From contig JBALWH010000016.1 of the NCBI GenBank assembly GCA_036960175.1, positions 1-64,000 on the forward strand: a DNA stretch of 64,000 bases. The letters run 5' to 3'. Both the position numbers and the translations under genes were made by a program. This DNA is from Motiliproteus sp036960175. Its GTDB lineage: Bacteria > Pseudomonadota > Gammaproteobacteria > Pseudomonadales > Balneatricaceae. The notes under the pieces were generated by a model. That model searched no databases. It saw only the letters and a list, made by a program, of their open reading frames with translations, and was not told where the DNA came from. Shown here one piece after another: positions 43,846 to 50,892 of this stretch (its first letter is position 1; each line of letters opens with the position of its first letter).

Positions 43846-44625
43846 ATGGATTTAGGGATTAAAGGGCGTCAGGCAATTGTCTGCGCGGCGTCGAAAGGCT
43901 TGGGTAAAGCCTGTGCACTGGCGTTGGCCAAAGAGGGTGTCGATCTGGTGATCAACGCTCGTAATGAGCAATTACTGCAGCAGACGGCAGAAGAAATCCG
44001 CCAGTCTACCGGGGTCAAGGTTATTGCCGTGGCCGCCGATATCACCACCGAAGAAGGCCGCAATCTGGTCCTGGCAGCCTGCCCACAAGCGGATATCCTG
44101 GTTAACAATGCCGGTGGTCCGCCGCCGGGTGATTTTAGGGATTGGGATGAGGCCGATTGGATCGCTGCAGTGCAGGCTAATATGCTGACGCCCATTATGT
44201 TGATTAAGGCCCTGGTTGACGGCATGCAGCAACGGGGCTTCGGCCGTATCGTTAATATCACTTCGGCGGCGGTTAAAGCCCCCATTCCAATACTGGGGCT
44301 TTCTAATGGTGCCCGTAGCGGGTTAACGGGGTTTGTAGCCGGCCTGGCTCGTGAAACAGTGGCGCATAATGTCACTATTAATAATCTGCTTCCGGGTCCC
44401 TTTGATACCGACCGTTTAAAACAAACTCTGCAGGGGGCTGTAGAAAAAACAGGACTATCGTTGCAGCAGATCAGTGAGCAGCGACGTCAGGCCAATCCCG
44501 CCGGTCGTTTTGGTGACCCTGATGAATTTGGAGCGGCCTGTGCCTTTTTGTGTGCAAGCAGCAGTGGCTTTATTACAGGCCAGAATCTGCTAATTGACGG
44601 CGGTGCTTTCCCCGGAACGATGTGA
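43846..44625 (+). CDS. Atypical SDR family protein
   Basis: The 259-residue protein is a short-chain dehydrogenase/reductase of the BKR-like subgroup that departs from canonical signatures. The cofactor motif TGxxxGIG reads CAASKGLG at 13-20 and the active-site YxxxK reads S-N-G-A-R in LGLSNGARSGL. NNAG and the catalytic serine region (NITSAAV) are kept. It starts 15 bp after lhgO and should be co-transcribed. It could act on a dicarboxylate intermediate, use an unusual mechanism, or be non-enzymatic; the substrate is unknown. Confidence 0.85.
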   Translation: MDLGIKGRQAIVCAASKGLGKACALALAKEGVDLVINARNEQLLQQTAEEIRQSTGVKVIAVAADITTEEGRNLVLAACPQADILVNNAGGPPPGDFRDWDEADWIAAVQANMLTPIMLIKALVDGMQQRGFGRIVNITSAAVKAPIPILGLSNGARSGLTGFVAGLARETVAHNVTINNLLPGPFDTDRLKQTLQGAVEKTGLSLQQISEQRRQANPAGRFGDPDEFGAACAFLCASSSGFITGQNLLIDGGAFPGTM

Positions 44626-44679
44626 TTGTCTTCGGCGTTGCAATGGGGCCGTTAACTAGACCTCGTTCGTGGCACTGAA

Positions 44680-44695
44680 TGGCAGATTTTTTGCA
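44680..44695 (+). promoter_or_regulatory. Candidate sigma54 promoter of LuxR-type gene
   Basis: TGGCAG-ATTTT-TTGCA has the -24 TGGCA and -12 TTGCA elements with GG and GC 10 bp apart, about 73 bp before the ATG at 44768. The match is strong for a non-coding region. The responsible activator is not established. Confidence 0.6.
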
Positions 44696-44767
44696 TCGAA
44701 GGCAGAGTAATTCAGCGTGCCCTAAACCGGCGTTTATTCATAGAGTCAGAACATGAAGTAATATCTG

Positions 44768-45388
44768 ATGAATTCTGCAGTTATTGTTGGTGCTCAGCCA
44801 TTGTATCGAATGGCGATCATCGACCTGTTAAAGAAACATAAGATCTCTGATATTAAACAAGCAGTGCAGCTACAAAGCCTATTGGACGGGCAGCTCAAGC
44901 AGACGGAGCTGCTAGTCATCTGTATCAGTCCCGGCGATGAGGCGTTGGTTTCAGGTCTGGCTCAGCGCGCTAGGATAAGTCAGGGAGTCATTGTGTTGTT
45001 CAGCCAAGTCTTTGGTAAACGGCACAAACAATTGATACAGCAAAACAAGGTTGATTTATGTCTGCCGCTCTCTGTGCACTGTTCTGTGGCAGATGATTAT
45101 CTGTCAAAAATTATGGCGCTTAAAAGGGGCGAAGTCGCCCAGGCCAGCATGAGCGATAATGCCCTGAAAAGGCGCTTCTTGCCGGATCTTAAAGATCTTT
45201 CCAATAGCGAACAGGTGGTGTTGTTTCATTTGAGCGATGGAATCAGCAACCGCGCCATCGCAGAGCGGATGAATGTGCAGTTAAACACCGTTAAGGTGCA
45301 TCTGGCCCGAGCTTGTCGTAAAGCCGGTTTTTCTAATCGTACTCAGGCCGCCATGAGGACACAGGACCTGATCAGCTGTTGTGGGTAA
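44768..45388 (+). CDS. LuxR/FixJ-type regulator with degenerate receiver
   Basis: The 206-residue protein has the response-regulator layout: an N-terminal alpha/beta domain (about 1-120) and a GerE/LuxR HTH (about 140-200: LSNSEQVVLFHLSDGISNRA, MNVQLNTVKVHL, ACRKAGFSNRTQAA). The receiver lacks the phospho-acceptor Asp, which aligns to the hydrophobic run LLVICIS, and the N-terminal acidic pair is missing. It probably acts without phosphorylation. It stands alone between the 2-hydroxyglutarate cluster and a convergent PEP-CTERM gene, and a bidirectional terminator follows. Confidence 0.85.
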   Translation: MNSAVIVGAQPLYRMAIIDLLKKHKISDIKQAVQLQSLLDGQLKQTELLVICISPGDEALVSGLAQRARISQGVIVLFSQVFGKRHKQLIQQNKVDLCLPLSVHCSVADDYLSKIMALKRGEVAQASMSDNALKRRFLPDLKDLSNSEQVVLFHLSDGISNRAIAERMNVQLNTVKVHLARACRKAGFSNRTQAAMRTQDLISCCG

Positions 45389-45411
45389 GAAGGTCTTGTT
45401 GCTATACCAAT

Positions 45412-45438
45412 AAAAAAGCCCGCGTAGCGGGCTTTTTT
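45412..45438. terminator. Bidirectional intrinsic terminator
   Basis: AAAAAA-GCCCGC-GTA-GCGGGC-TTTTTT is symmetric, with a U-tract on either strand, and lies between the convergent LuxR-type and PEP-CTERM genes. Confidence 0.92.
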
Positions 45439-45454
45439 ATTATGCGGTTGGTGT

Positions 45455-46579
45455 TTAAACGTAAATATTCCTTCTATACAGAAGGATGCCTAGTAATCCC
45501 AGCCCCAACAAGGCGATGGTATTAGGTTCGGGTACGAATATATCAGGATTAGCCCTTTCTGTGGTTCCAATAAAGGCTTGCTCGAAACCGTTATCCTCGG
45601 CGTACATGCGCAGGTCCACGTGTAATATCCAGTCTCCATCGTTGGCCCCAAAGGAGCCGAGTATGCTGTTCAATGTAGCGGATATGACGGCATAGGCCGC
45701 ATTATTAGCACCAAGGTTGTGATTGAAGTTAACATCGTCATTTTCAGGGTCTGACACGCAGCCAAAATCTGGAATCTGGGTTGTAGGGTCCACGCATACA
45801 TCACCGGGAGCAAACACCCAGTCAGTAGGTACTGACGGATCTGCAGCACTATCCACTGGAGATAGCATTAAAAAATCGTCAGCATCGCCGGCGATATCAT
45901 ATTGATTTCCAGCCAAGTCTGTTAGCCAAACTTTTGCCCAGGCAAATAAGGCTTGGGCACCACCGGTGTCGTTATCCTTGTTTAACTCGTTGTGGTTAAA
46001 AAACACCACCATATCGTCGCCATCAAGGAAGTCGTTGAGAGCACCGACGTTGATATCCCAGCTATCTTCGAAATCTCCGGTAAAATCATCGGCGGTTCCG
46101 CCAGCGCCATCGGAGTTGGGATCACTGACACCAACGAGCGGTGCAGCTGTTACTGGGTTGATCGTGGTATCAGCAGTAACGGTGCTGAAACTCAGAGTTC
46201 CATCCTGACCTCCAGAGGGGGTCTTGTAAGCGTCATCAATTAAGCTGCTGACATCCGAATTGTCATTCACTCCGGCATTGTTGGTACCAGTAGCTATAAC
46301 AATATATTTCCCGTCTGTTCCCAGTTCTCCTGGCGATGAACTGACATAGCCGGGTTCGCCTGGTTGCACGGTATTGCCATGGGGGCCTGGAGAAGCGGTT
46401 GAAACCGTGCCATCCCCTTGGGTGTAATAATTTACGACCGGTAAGGAATAGGAAACAAAATCGGTAAATGTAGCAGAGTAGGGAAACCCTGGGGCGGGTA
46501 AAGTAAGGGCATGGGCAAATACTGGACAGATTAACGCAGTAACAAATATGGCCTTGGCCCTTGAGAGCGAGAATCTCAT
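45455..46579 (-). CDS. PEP-CTERM surface protein
   Basis: The 374-residue exported protein has a Sec signal (about 1-25) and the C-terminal PEP-CTERM sorting signal: VPEPNTIALLGLGLLGILLY followed by RRN, i.e. a PEP motif, a membrane helix and a basic end. The middle is rich in D, N, G, S and T and low in lysine, fitting a secreted beta-rich protein. Such proteins are processed by exosortase and sent to the outer surface, often linked to exopolysaccharide. No exosortase gene is in this window. Confidence 0.9.
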   Translation of the reverse strand: MRFSLSRAKAIFVTALICPVFAHALTLPAPGFPYSATFTDFVSYSLPVVNYYTQGDGTVSTASPGPHGNTVQPGEPGYVSSSPGELGTDGKYIVIATGTNNAGVNDNSDVSSLIDDAYKTPSGGQDGTLSFSTVTADTTINPVTAAPLVGVSDPNSDGAGGTADDFTGDFEDSWDINVGALNDFLDGDDMVVFFNHNELNKDNDTGGAQALFAWAKVWLTDLAGNQYDIAGDADDFLMLSPVDSAADPSVPTDWVFAPGDVCVDPTTQIPDFGCVSDPENDDVNFNHNLGANNAAYAVISATLNSILGSFGANDGDWILHVDLRMYAEDNGFEQAFIGTTERANPDIFVPEPNTIALLGLGLLGILLYRRNIYV

Positions 46580-46745
46580 GGGAGCCTCCTGAGATCGAGG
46601 TTAAATAGCGGGTTGTTTGTTCTCGCCTAAAAACATGCATATATCGCACCGGATAGCTTGGTTATTTGGGGTTTGTGAATATATTCAATAGGTTGAATGT
46701 ATGTCCTATTAGCGGATGTATATTAGCGCCTACTTAAGTGTAAAG

Positions 46746-46780
46746 AATCCCGACACTAACTAGCTGTTGCTGCCGGGATT
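46746..46780 (-). terminator. Possible terminator of EF-hand gene
   Basis: AATCCCG and CGGGATT arms with a 21-nt loop lie about 45 bp beyond the gene's stop. On the minus strand TTCTTT follows. It is weaker than a canonical terminator. The 245-bp gap at 46580-46824 holds nothing else I can support. Confidence 0.4.
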
Positions 46781-46824
46781 GGGGCTCTATTGACGAGGTT
46801 GTCGCTATCTATATTCAGTTGATT

Positions 46825-47922
46825 TTAAACTGCGAGATCAATCTGCTGAACAGAACCAACACCACCATCTTCCTGCAGGTAAATGCCGCTTTCTATCACC
46901 TGACCCAGAGATTGGTTATCAGTCGCTTTGAGGTCGAAGGGGGTGTCGATAGAACCCAGATAAATAGCCCCGACATCTTTCTCCGCCAAACTATACAGCT
47001 GATCCTCGCCTCCCAATTGATTCCACAACTGTAATTCTGCAAAGATACTATCAGCTTCATCAATAAAGCCGTTGTTGTCTTCATCATATTCAGACAGATC
47101 AGAAAAGCCGTCACCGCTGATGGCGCCGAACAGTTCGCTGCCGTCATTGATAATGCCATCATTGTTTTTGTCCAAAGCAAGCATGCCGCTATCGGAAGTG
47201 AGCATGCTGATCCAGTCCAATTCGCCATCGGCATCAATATCGAATTCATATTGATCTTCCGTCAGCTCCGCAGCATTGCCGTTGAAGTTGAGTACCAAGG
47301 GGTCTTTAAACAGAATCTGCTGGGTTTCCTGGTAGTCGCGAGTGGCTTCGTAGCTGCGTGACATTTGCAAGTCAAGATTGAACTCGAATGACTCGCCATC
47401 TGCCGTATTTACCTGGCCGCCTGCTGAAAACTGCGTGCTTTCAAACTCCTCAATATGTTCAGTGATCATGACGTTGAGATTGATCAGTCGCATTGAGCCC
47501 GGTTGCTGGGGTGAGGGTTCTGTTGCTGTATTCTCCGCAGGATCAGTTCCGTCTGTCGCAGCGGAAGCGGCAGTGGCAGCGGTTTCGGTAGCCGCAGAAC
47601 CCGCGCTGTATCGATCTAGCCGTTCTGTAATGGCATCTAGCAGCGCCTGGAACAGCTGATCACGAGTTTGCCGCAAGCTAGAGCCAAGTCCATTAACGTC
47701 ATTGGATTGATCAATACCAAAAAGGGAATTGATACCCGCGGTGTTGGAGTTTGATAATCCGCTCCATGGATCCTGTTGGGCGGCAGCTATGCTGCTATCT
47801 GACAGCCGTAAATTGGCACTGTTTAACTCCAGTTTAAAGGCTTCAAATGAGCTAGTCTGTTCGCTGAACTGATACTTCTCGTGTTCTGCTGTGAGCTGAA
47901 TACTGCTGCTTTCTATAATCAT
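46825..47922 (-). CDS. EF-hand-like calcium-binding protein
   Basis: The 365-residue protein has no N-terminal signal peptide. A low-complexity A/T/S-rich linker (about 100-140) separates an N-terminal region from a C-terminal domain with acidic loops: DIDADGELDW, DKNNDGIINDGSELFG and DEDNNGFIDEADSIF, which resemble EF-hand/dockerin-type calcium loops. Proteins of this kind occur in Shewanella and Vibrio, sometimes called VCBS-type. Function is unknown. The ATG follows GGAGGGACCGTAAA, a good ribosome site. A 14-bp perfect palindrome lies about 100 bp upstream. Confidence 0.75.
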   Translation of the reverse strand: MIIESSSIQLTAEHEKYQFSEQTSSFEAFKLELNSANLRLSDSSIAAAQQDPWSGLSNSNTAGINSLFGIDQSNDVNGLGSSLRQTRDQLFQALLDAITERLDRYSAGSAATETAATAASAATDGTDPAENTATEPSPQQPGSMRLINLNVMITEHIEEFESTQFSAGGQVNTADGESFEFNLDLQMSRSYEATRDYQETQQILFKDPLVLNFNGNAAELTEDQYEFDIDADGELDWISMLTSDSGMLALDKNNDGIINDGSELFGAISGDGFSDLSEYDEDNNGFIDEADSIFAELQLWNQLGGEDQLYSLAEKDVGAIYLGSIDTPFDLKATDNQSLGQVIESGIYLQEDGGVGSVQQIDLAV

Positions 47923-48249
47923 TTTACGGTCCCTCCGAGGGATTTTTATGGTGGTTCTTTCTATGCTTCAATTTGTTATAGGCATTAGCTGCTGGTACCT
48001 TGCTGACTAAAGAATCAGCGGCAAATATTTGCCTATAGCGGCAAGCCTATTTGGAGCCTGAGATTGATTAACTCAGGGCTTGATTCATCATCGTTGAGAC
48101 AAAAAAGACCCTTGGCGGATATCTTCAAAGAAGAAAAGCCAATAACTATCTCCACTCACAAAAAATGCATGAGTACCTCAGTGCCGCTGCAACAACTGCA
48201 TGTGTATAGGCGTAAACTGTAGTTTCGATCACTCCTGAAGAGCTTTTAT
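47923..48249. promoter_or_regulatory. Upstream region of EF-hand gene with 14-bp palindrome
   Basis: This 327-bp gap holds the perfect palindrome GGCAA-ATAT-TTGCC at 48020-48033, followed by CTATAGCGGCAAGCC. It has the same GGCAA-N4-TTGCC geometry as the site at 38744. No open frame is supported. A regulator site is inferred. Confidence 0.4.
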
Positions 48250-48444
48250 TCAGTCCATAGCTGGCCCTAAGGTGAATTTCCCTGTCCGGTAATAAGTTGC
48301 CGCTTTTTCAACAACTTCTGGATGCTTCTGATACAGAGCAATAAACGCGCCCAAATTAACTCTGTTGCCAGCAGGAGTGATGAGGAAGGGGTTTGTATGT
48401 CGCTGATTCATCAAGTATTCGCGCACTAAGTCGATAGATTTCAT
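48250..48444 (-). CDS. Small hypothetical protein
   Basis: The 64-residue product (starting MKSIDLVREYLMNQ) has no recognised family. It is hydrophilic, likely helical, with no signal or membrane segment. GAGGG sits only a few bases before the ATG, an unusually close ribosome site. It is flanked by regulatory-looking gaps and a divergent CBS gene. Real but uncharacterised is the best reading. Confidence 0.5.
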   Translation of the reverse strand: MKSIDLVREYLMNQRHTNPFLITPAGNRVNLGAFIALYQKHPEVVEKAATYYRTGKFTLGPAMD

Positions 48445-48574
48445 AACCCTCTAATGAATGTGTAGTGTTAAGCAGGCCTAACGACATGGGTTTGTATTTT
48501 ATTGTTCTAAAATAGATAGGTGGCAGGACTAATCTTAGCCACCACTGGTGTGTTAGCTGATAGGGAGAACGTTA

Positions 48575-48985
48575 ATGGCAATAGTCGCCGACATCATGTC
48601 CAGCAAGGTTGCCTATATTCCGGATAGCTACTGTCTGAGGAAGGCGCGTGCGGCAATGAAGAACCTTAGTGTTCGTCATCTGCCGGTGGTTGATGATAAT
48701 GGCTCTCTGGTAGGGATTTTGACCCAGCGGGGGGTTCTGGCAGAAGTTATTAAATTGGTCGATCTGGTGGGCGTATCAAATCTGCAACATGAGGAGCAGA
48801 ACATTAGCGTTAAAGCGGTGATGAACACGGATTTTCAGATTATCCAACCCAGTACCGACCTTAAATTAGCGGGAAAATACTTTTTGGAAAACAAGCATAG
48901 CTGTTTGCCGGTGGTAGAACAGGGTTGCCTAGTGGGTATTGTGACTTCCCAGGATTTCGTCAAGCTTTGCGTGCAGCTGCTTTGA
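48575..48985 (+). CDS. Two-CBS-domain protein
   Basis: The 136-residue protein is a single Bateman module of two CBS domains (VADIMSSKVAYIPDSY to LVGILTQRGVLAEVI, then VKAVMNTDFQIIQPSTDLKL to LVGIVTSQDFVKLC). Stand-alone pairs bind adenine nucleotides and often regulate partner enzymes or channels. It is similar in plan to the protein at 24477-24905. The ATG follows GGGAGAACGTTA. Confidence 0.88.
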   Translation: MAIVADIMSSKVAYIPDSYCLRKARAAMKNLSVRHLPVVDDNGSLVGILTQRGVLAEVIKLVDLVGVSNLQHEEQNISVKAVMNTDFQIIQPSTDLKLAGKYFLENKHSCLPVVEQGCLVGIVTSQDFVKLCVQLL

Positions 48986-49214
48986 TATTTAAGTTAAGGA
49001 AGTAGGGGGTTCGCCAGATAAGATCTGTTGCCGCCTCACTGATCCTGTAAATATGGGCGAATAGTTGTTTCTGGATCTATGCTAAAGATTGTTCGGATCT
49101 TTAGTTAATAACCGCTTTAAAAGTAATGGAATAAAAATCGGGTCGCGGGATATACTCCAGATTGATGCGACCTTCAGGTCCCATCGCTAAACAGCTTCGA
49201 AAGCGGAGATAACA

Positions 49215-50141
49215 ATGATAAAAAAAGTCCTTCTTGCTTCAGTGCTTTTCACTTCTACCTTAAGTCTCAGCGGTATCTTGCCTGCGTCTGAGACCGATCC
49301 TATTGCCGCTGGTCGGCAACTGTTTAATTCTTATTGTTTCCTATGCCACGGTGCTGATGGCTCCGGCAATGGACGCTTAGCTAACAAATTGGGCATAACC
49401 GATGTTGTGGCAGATCTGACACTGAGTAAATATGCTGACGTATCAACTGCGGATCTGGCTAATCGTATTGCCGGATACAATCGCGAAACAGCGTCGATGA
49501 TGCCGAAGTGGAAAGATGCCTTGGATGACGAACAAATTCTGCAGATCGCCACTTATGCCAAAACCTTGAGTGAGCGTAAATCCTACCAAGACGGCAAGAA
49601 TGTTTTTTATCGCGCCTGCGCGGTCTGTCATGGTGCTGATGGTAAAGGCGGCGGTGCTATTGCCAAGCAATTGGGGCTTCAGGATCGTCTGCCCAATCTT
49701 ACCGATGAGAAATATGTACAAATGAGCCGCGCCTATCTGGTCAAAGCGATGATCGCTTACAGTGACAAAGATGCGCAAGTTCCTCGTTGGGGAGCTGAGC
49801 TCGATAACGAAACCTTGCAGGATGTGGCTGCTTATATTCAACTGAATCCCACCGGACTGCGATCGGTAGGCAATGCCAAGGCTGGCCAATTGGTATTTTC
49901 CCGCAGTTGTGTTGCCTGTCACGGTAAGGAAGGCAAGGGGGATGGTGTCATAGCGGGCATGTTGGGTGTGAAGATGGTGGACTATACCTCCAAGAACAGT
50001 TCTTCTATTACCGATACGCAGTTAGTGCATACTATTTCTATGGGTCGCGGTGAGTTTATGCCAGCCTGGTATGGTGAGCTTTCGGAACACGACATTCGAG
50101 ATGTGGCAGCTTACGTCAGAGGTCTCTATAAGAAGAACTAG
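49215..50141 (+). CDS. Tri-heme cytochrome c
   Basis: The 308-residue periplasmic protein has a Sec signal (about 1-24) and three tandem cytochrome c domains, each with a CxxCH site: C41FLCH45, C135AVCH139 and C232VACH236. The sequence around each is similar (HGADGSG, HGADGKG, HGKEGKG), so the gene probably arose by internal triplication. Small multi-c-type cytochromes shuttle electrons in the periplasm to terminal oxidases or reductases. No oxidase is adjacent. A palindromic hairpin follows. Confidence 0.93.
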   Translation: MIKKVLLASVLFTSTLSLSGILPASETDPIAAGRQLFNSYCFLCHGADGSGNGRLANKLGITDVVADLTLSKYADVSTADLANRIAGYNRETASMMPKWKDALDDEQILQIATYAKTLSERKSYQDGKNVFYRACAVCHGADGKGGGAIAKQLGLQDRLPNLTDEKYVQMSRAYLVKAMIAYSDKDAQVPRWGAELDNETLQDVAAYIQLNPTGLRSVGNAKAGQLVFSRSCVACHGKEGKGDGVIAGMLGVKMVDYTSKNSSSITDTQLVHTISMGRGEFMPAWYGELSEHDIRDVAAYVRGLYKKN

Positions 50142-50171
50142 GCTTATCCGTTTATAGCCTAGCTAAGATTG

Positions 50172-50198
50172 GGCAGCAGGTGTTGGATACCTGCTGCC
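50172..50198 (+). terminator. Hairpin after cytochrome gene
   Basis: GGCAGCAGGT-GTTGGAT-ACCTGCTGCC is a perfect 10-bp stem, 30 bp after the cytochrome stop codon. No T-run follows, so termination is only likely. Confidence 0.55.
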
Positions 50199-50301
50199 GC
50201 CTATCTCATGGGAAATTCATTAAAAATAAACTCTATCGGCTCAGGTGCTACAGCGATAAAATCGTCGCTAATTAGGTCGTAGTCAGAATGGATATAGAGC
50301 A

Positions 50302-50712
50302 ATGAATACATACAAAGTCGTGGGCGGTGCACTTGCCATTGGAGTCTTGGTTTTTGCTTTTGTCGGGCTGAATGCGCCGCAATTGACTGGCACTAAGTCA
50401 GCAGCGGTGAAGACTGATGTTGTTAACATCGCGTCCATTTTAGGAACATGGAAAACTCGCACCGTCGCTGATGACGATTTGAATGGAGCCTATAGCGGAA
50501 AAATCCTATTCGGAAAATCTTTCTACGAAATTCAAAATGATCTGGTTCAGACCCCTATTCGAATAGATGGCGTCATTTACACGGTAGAAGGGAATAAGAT
50601 TGATCTTATCGTGGCTGGTAACAGATCCAGCACCGTGACAATTCTGAATAAGGCTGCGGCTACCATAAATCTGTCGGCGAAGGATAACTTAGTTCTTTAT
50701 CTGTATCGCTGA
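50302..50712 (+). CDS. Small anchored periplasmic protein of unknown function
   Basis: The 136-residue product has an N-terminal membrane helix (about 5-24) and a soluble domain of beta-strand type (ILGTWKTRTV, GKILFGKSFYEIQ, NKIDLIVAGNRSSTVTI). I do not recognise the family. The pattern of a starting GTW motif followed by strands resembles a small calycin-like barrel, which is only a structural guess. It is the gene between the cytochrome and topB. Confidence 0.55.
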   Translation: MNTYKVVGGALAIGVLVFAFVGLNAPQLTGTKSAAVKTDVVNIASILGTWKTRTVADDDLNGAYSGKILFGKSFYEIQNDLVQTPIRIDGVIYTVEGNKIDLIVAGNRSSTVTILNKAAATINLSAKDNLVLYLYR

Positions 50713-50892
50713 GCTAACGCTGGCTGCAATCCCAAAGCCTGTCGGCCTTATTCATCTAAGCTCCCTTATCCGTCAGTAGCGGTCTTATTGTCTGTTGCTG
50801 ATTTTGGCTTTCATTGGTCTGGTGGCACGGCTCCCGATTCGTTAGAATGCTGTTTAAATATACAGTACGTTGTTTCGGGTAATAAGGCTTCC

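Noticed and set aside
46637..46651. Sigma54-like pattern upstream of the first PEP-CTERM gene
   Set aside because: Only GG and GC at the right spacing match (CGGTGCGATATATGC), which is common by chance.
48020..48033. GGCAAATATTTGCC palindrome as a sigma54 promoter
   Set aside because: The distance between GG and GC is 9 bp instead of the required 10, so it was kept as a regulator site.
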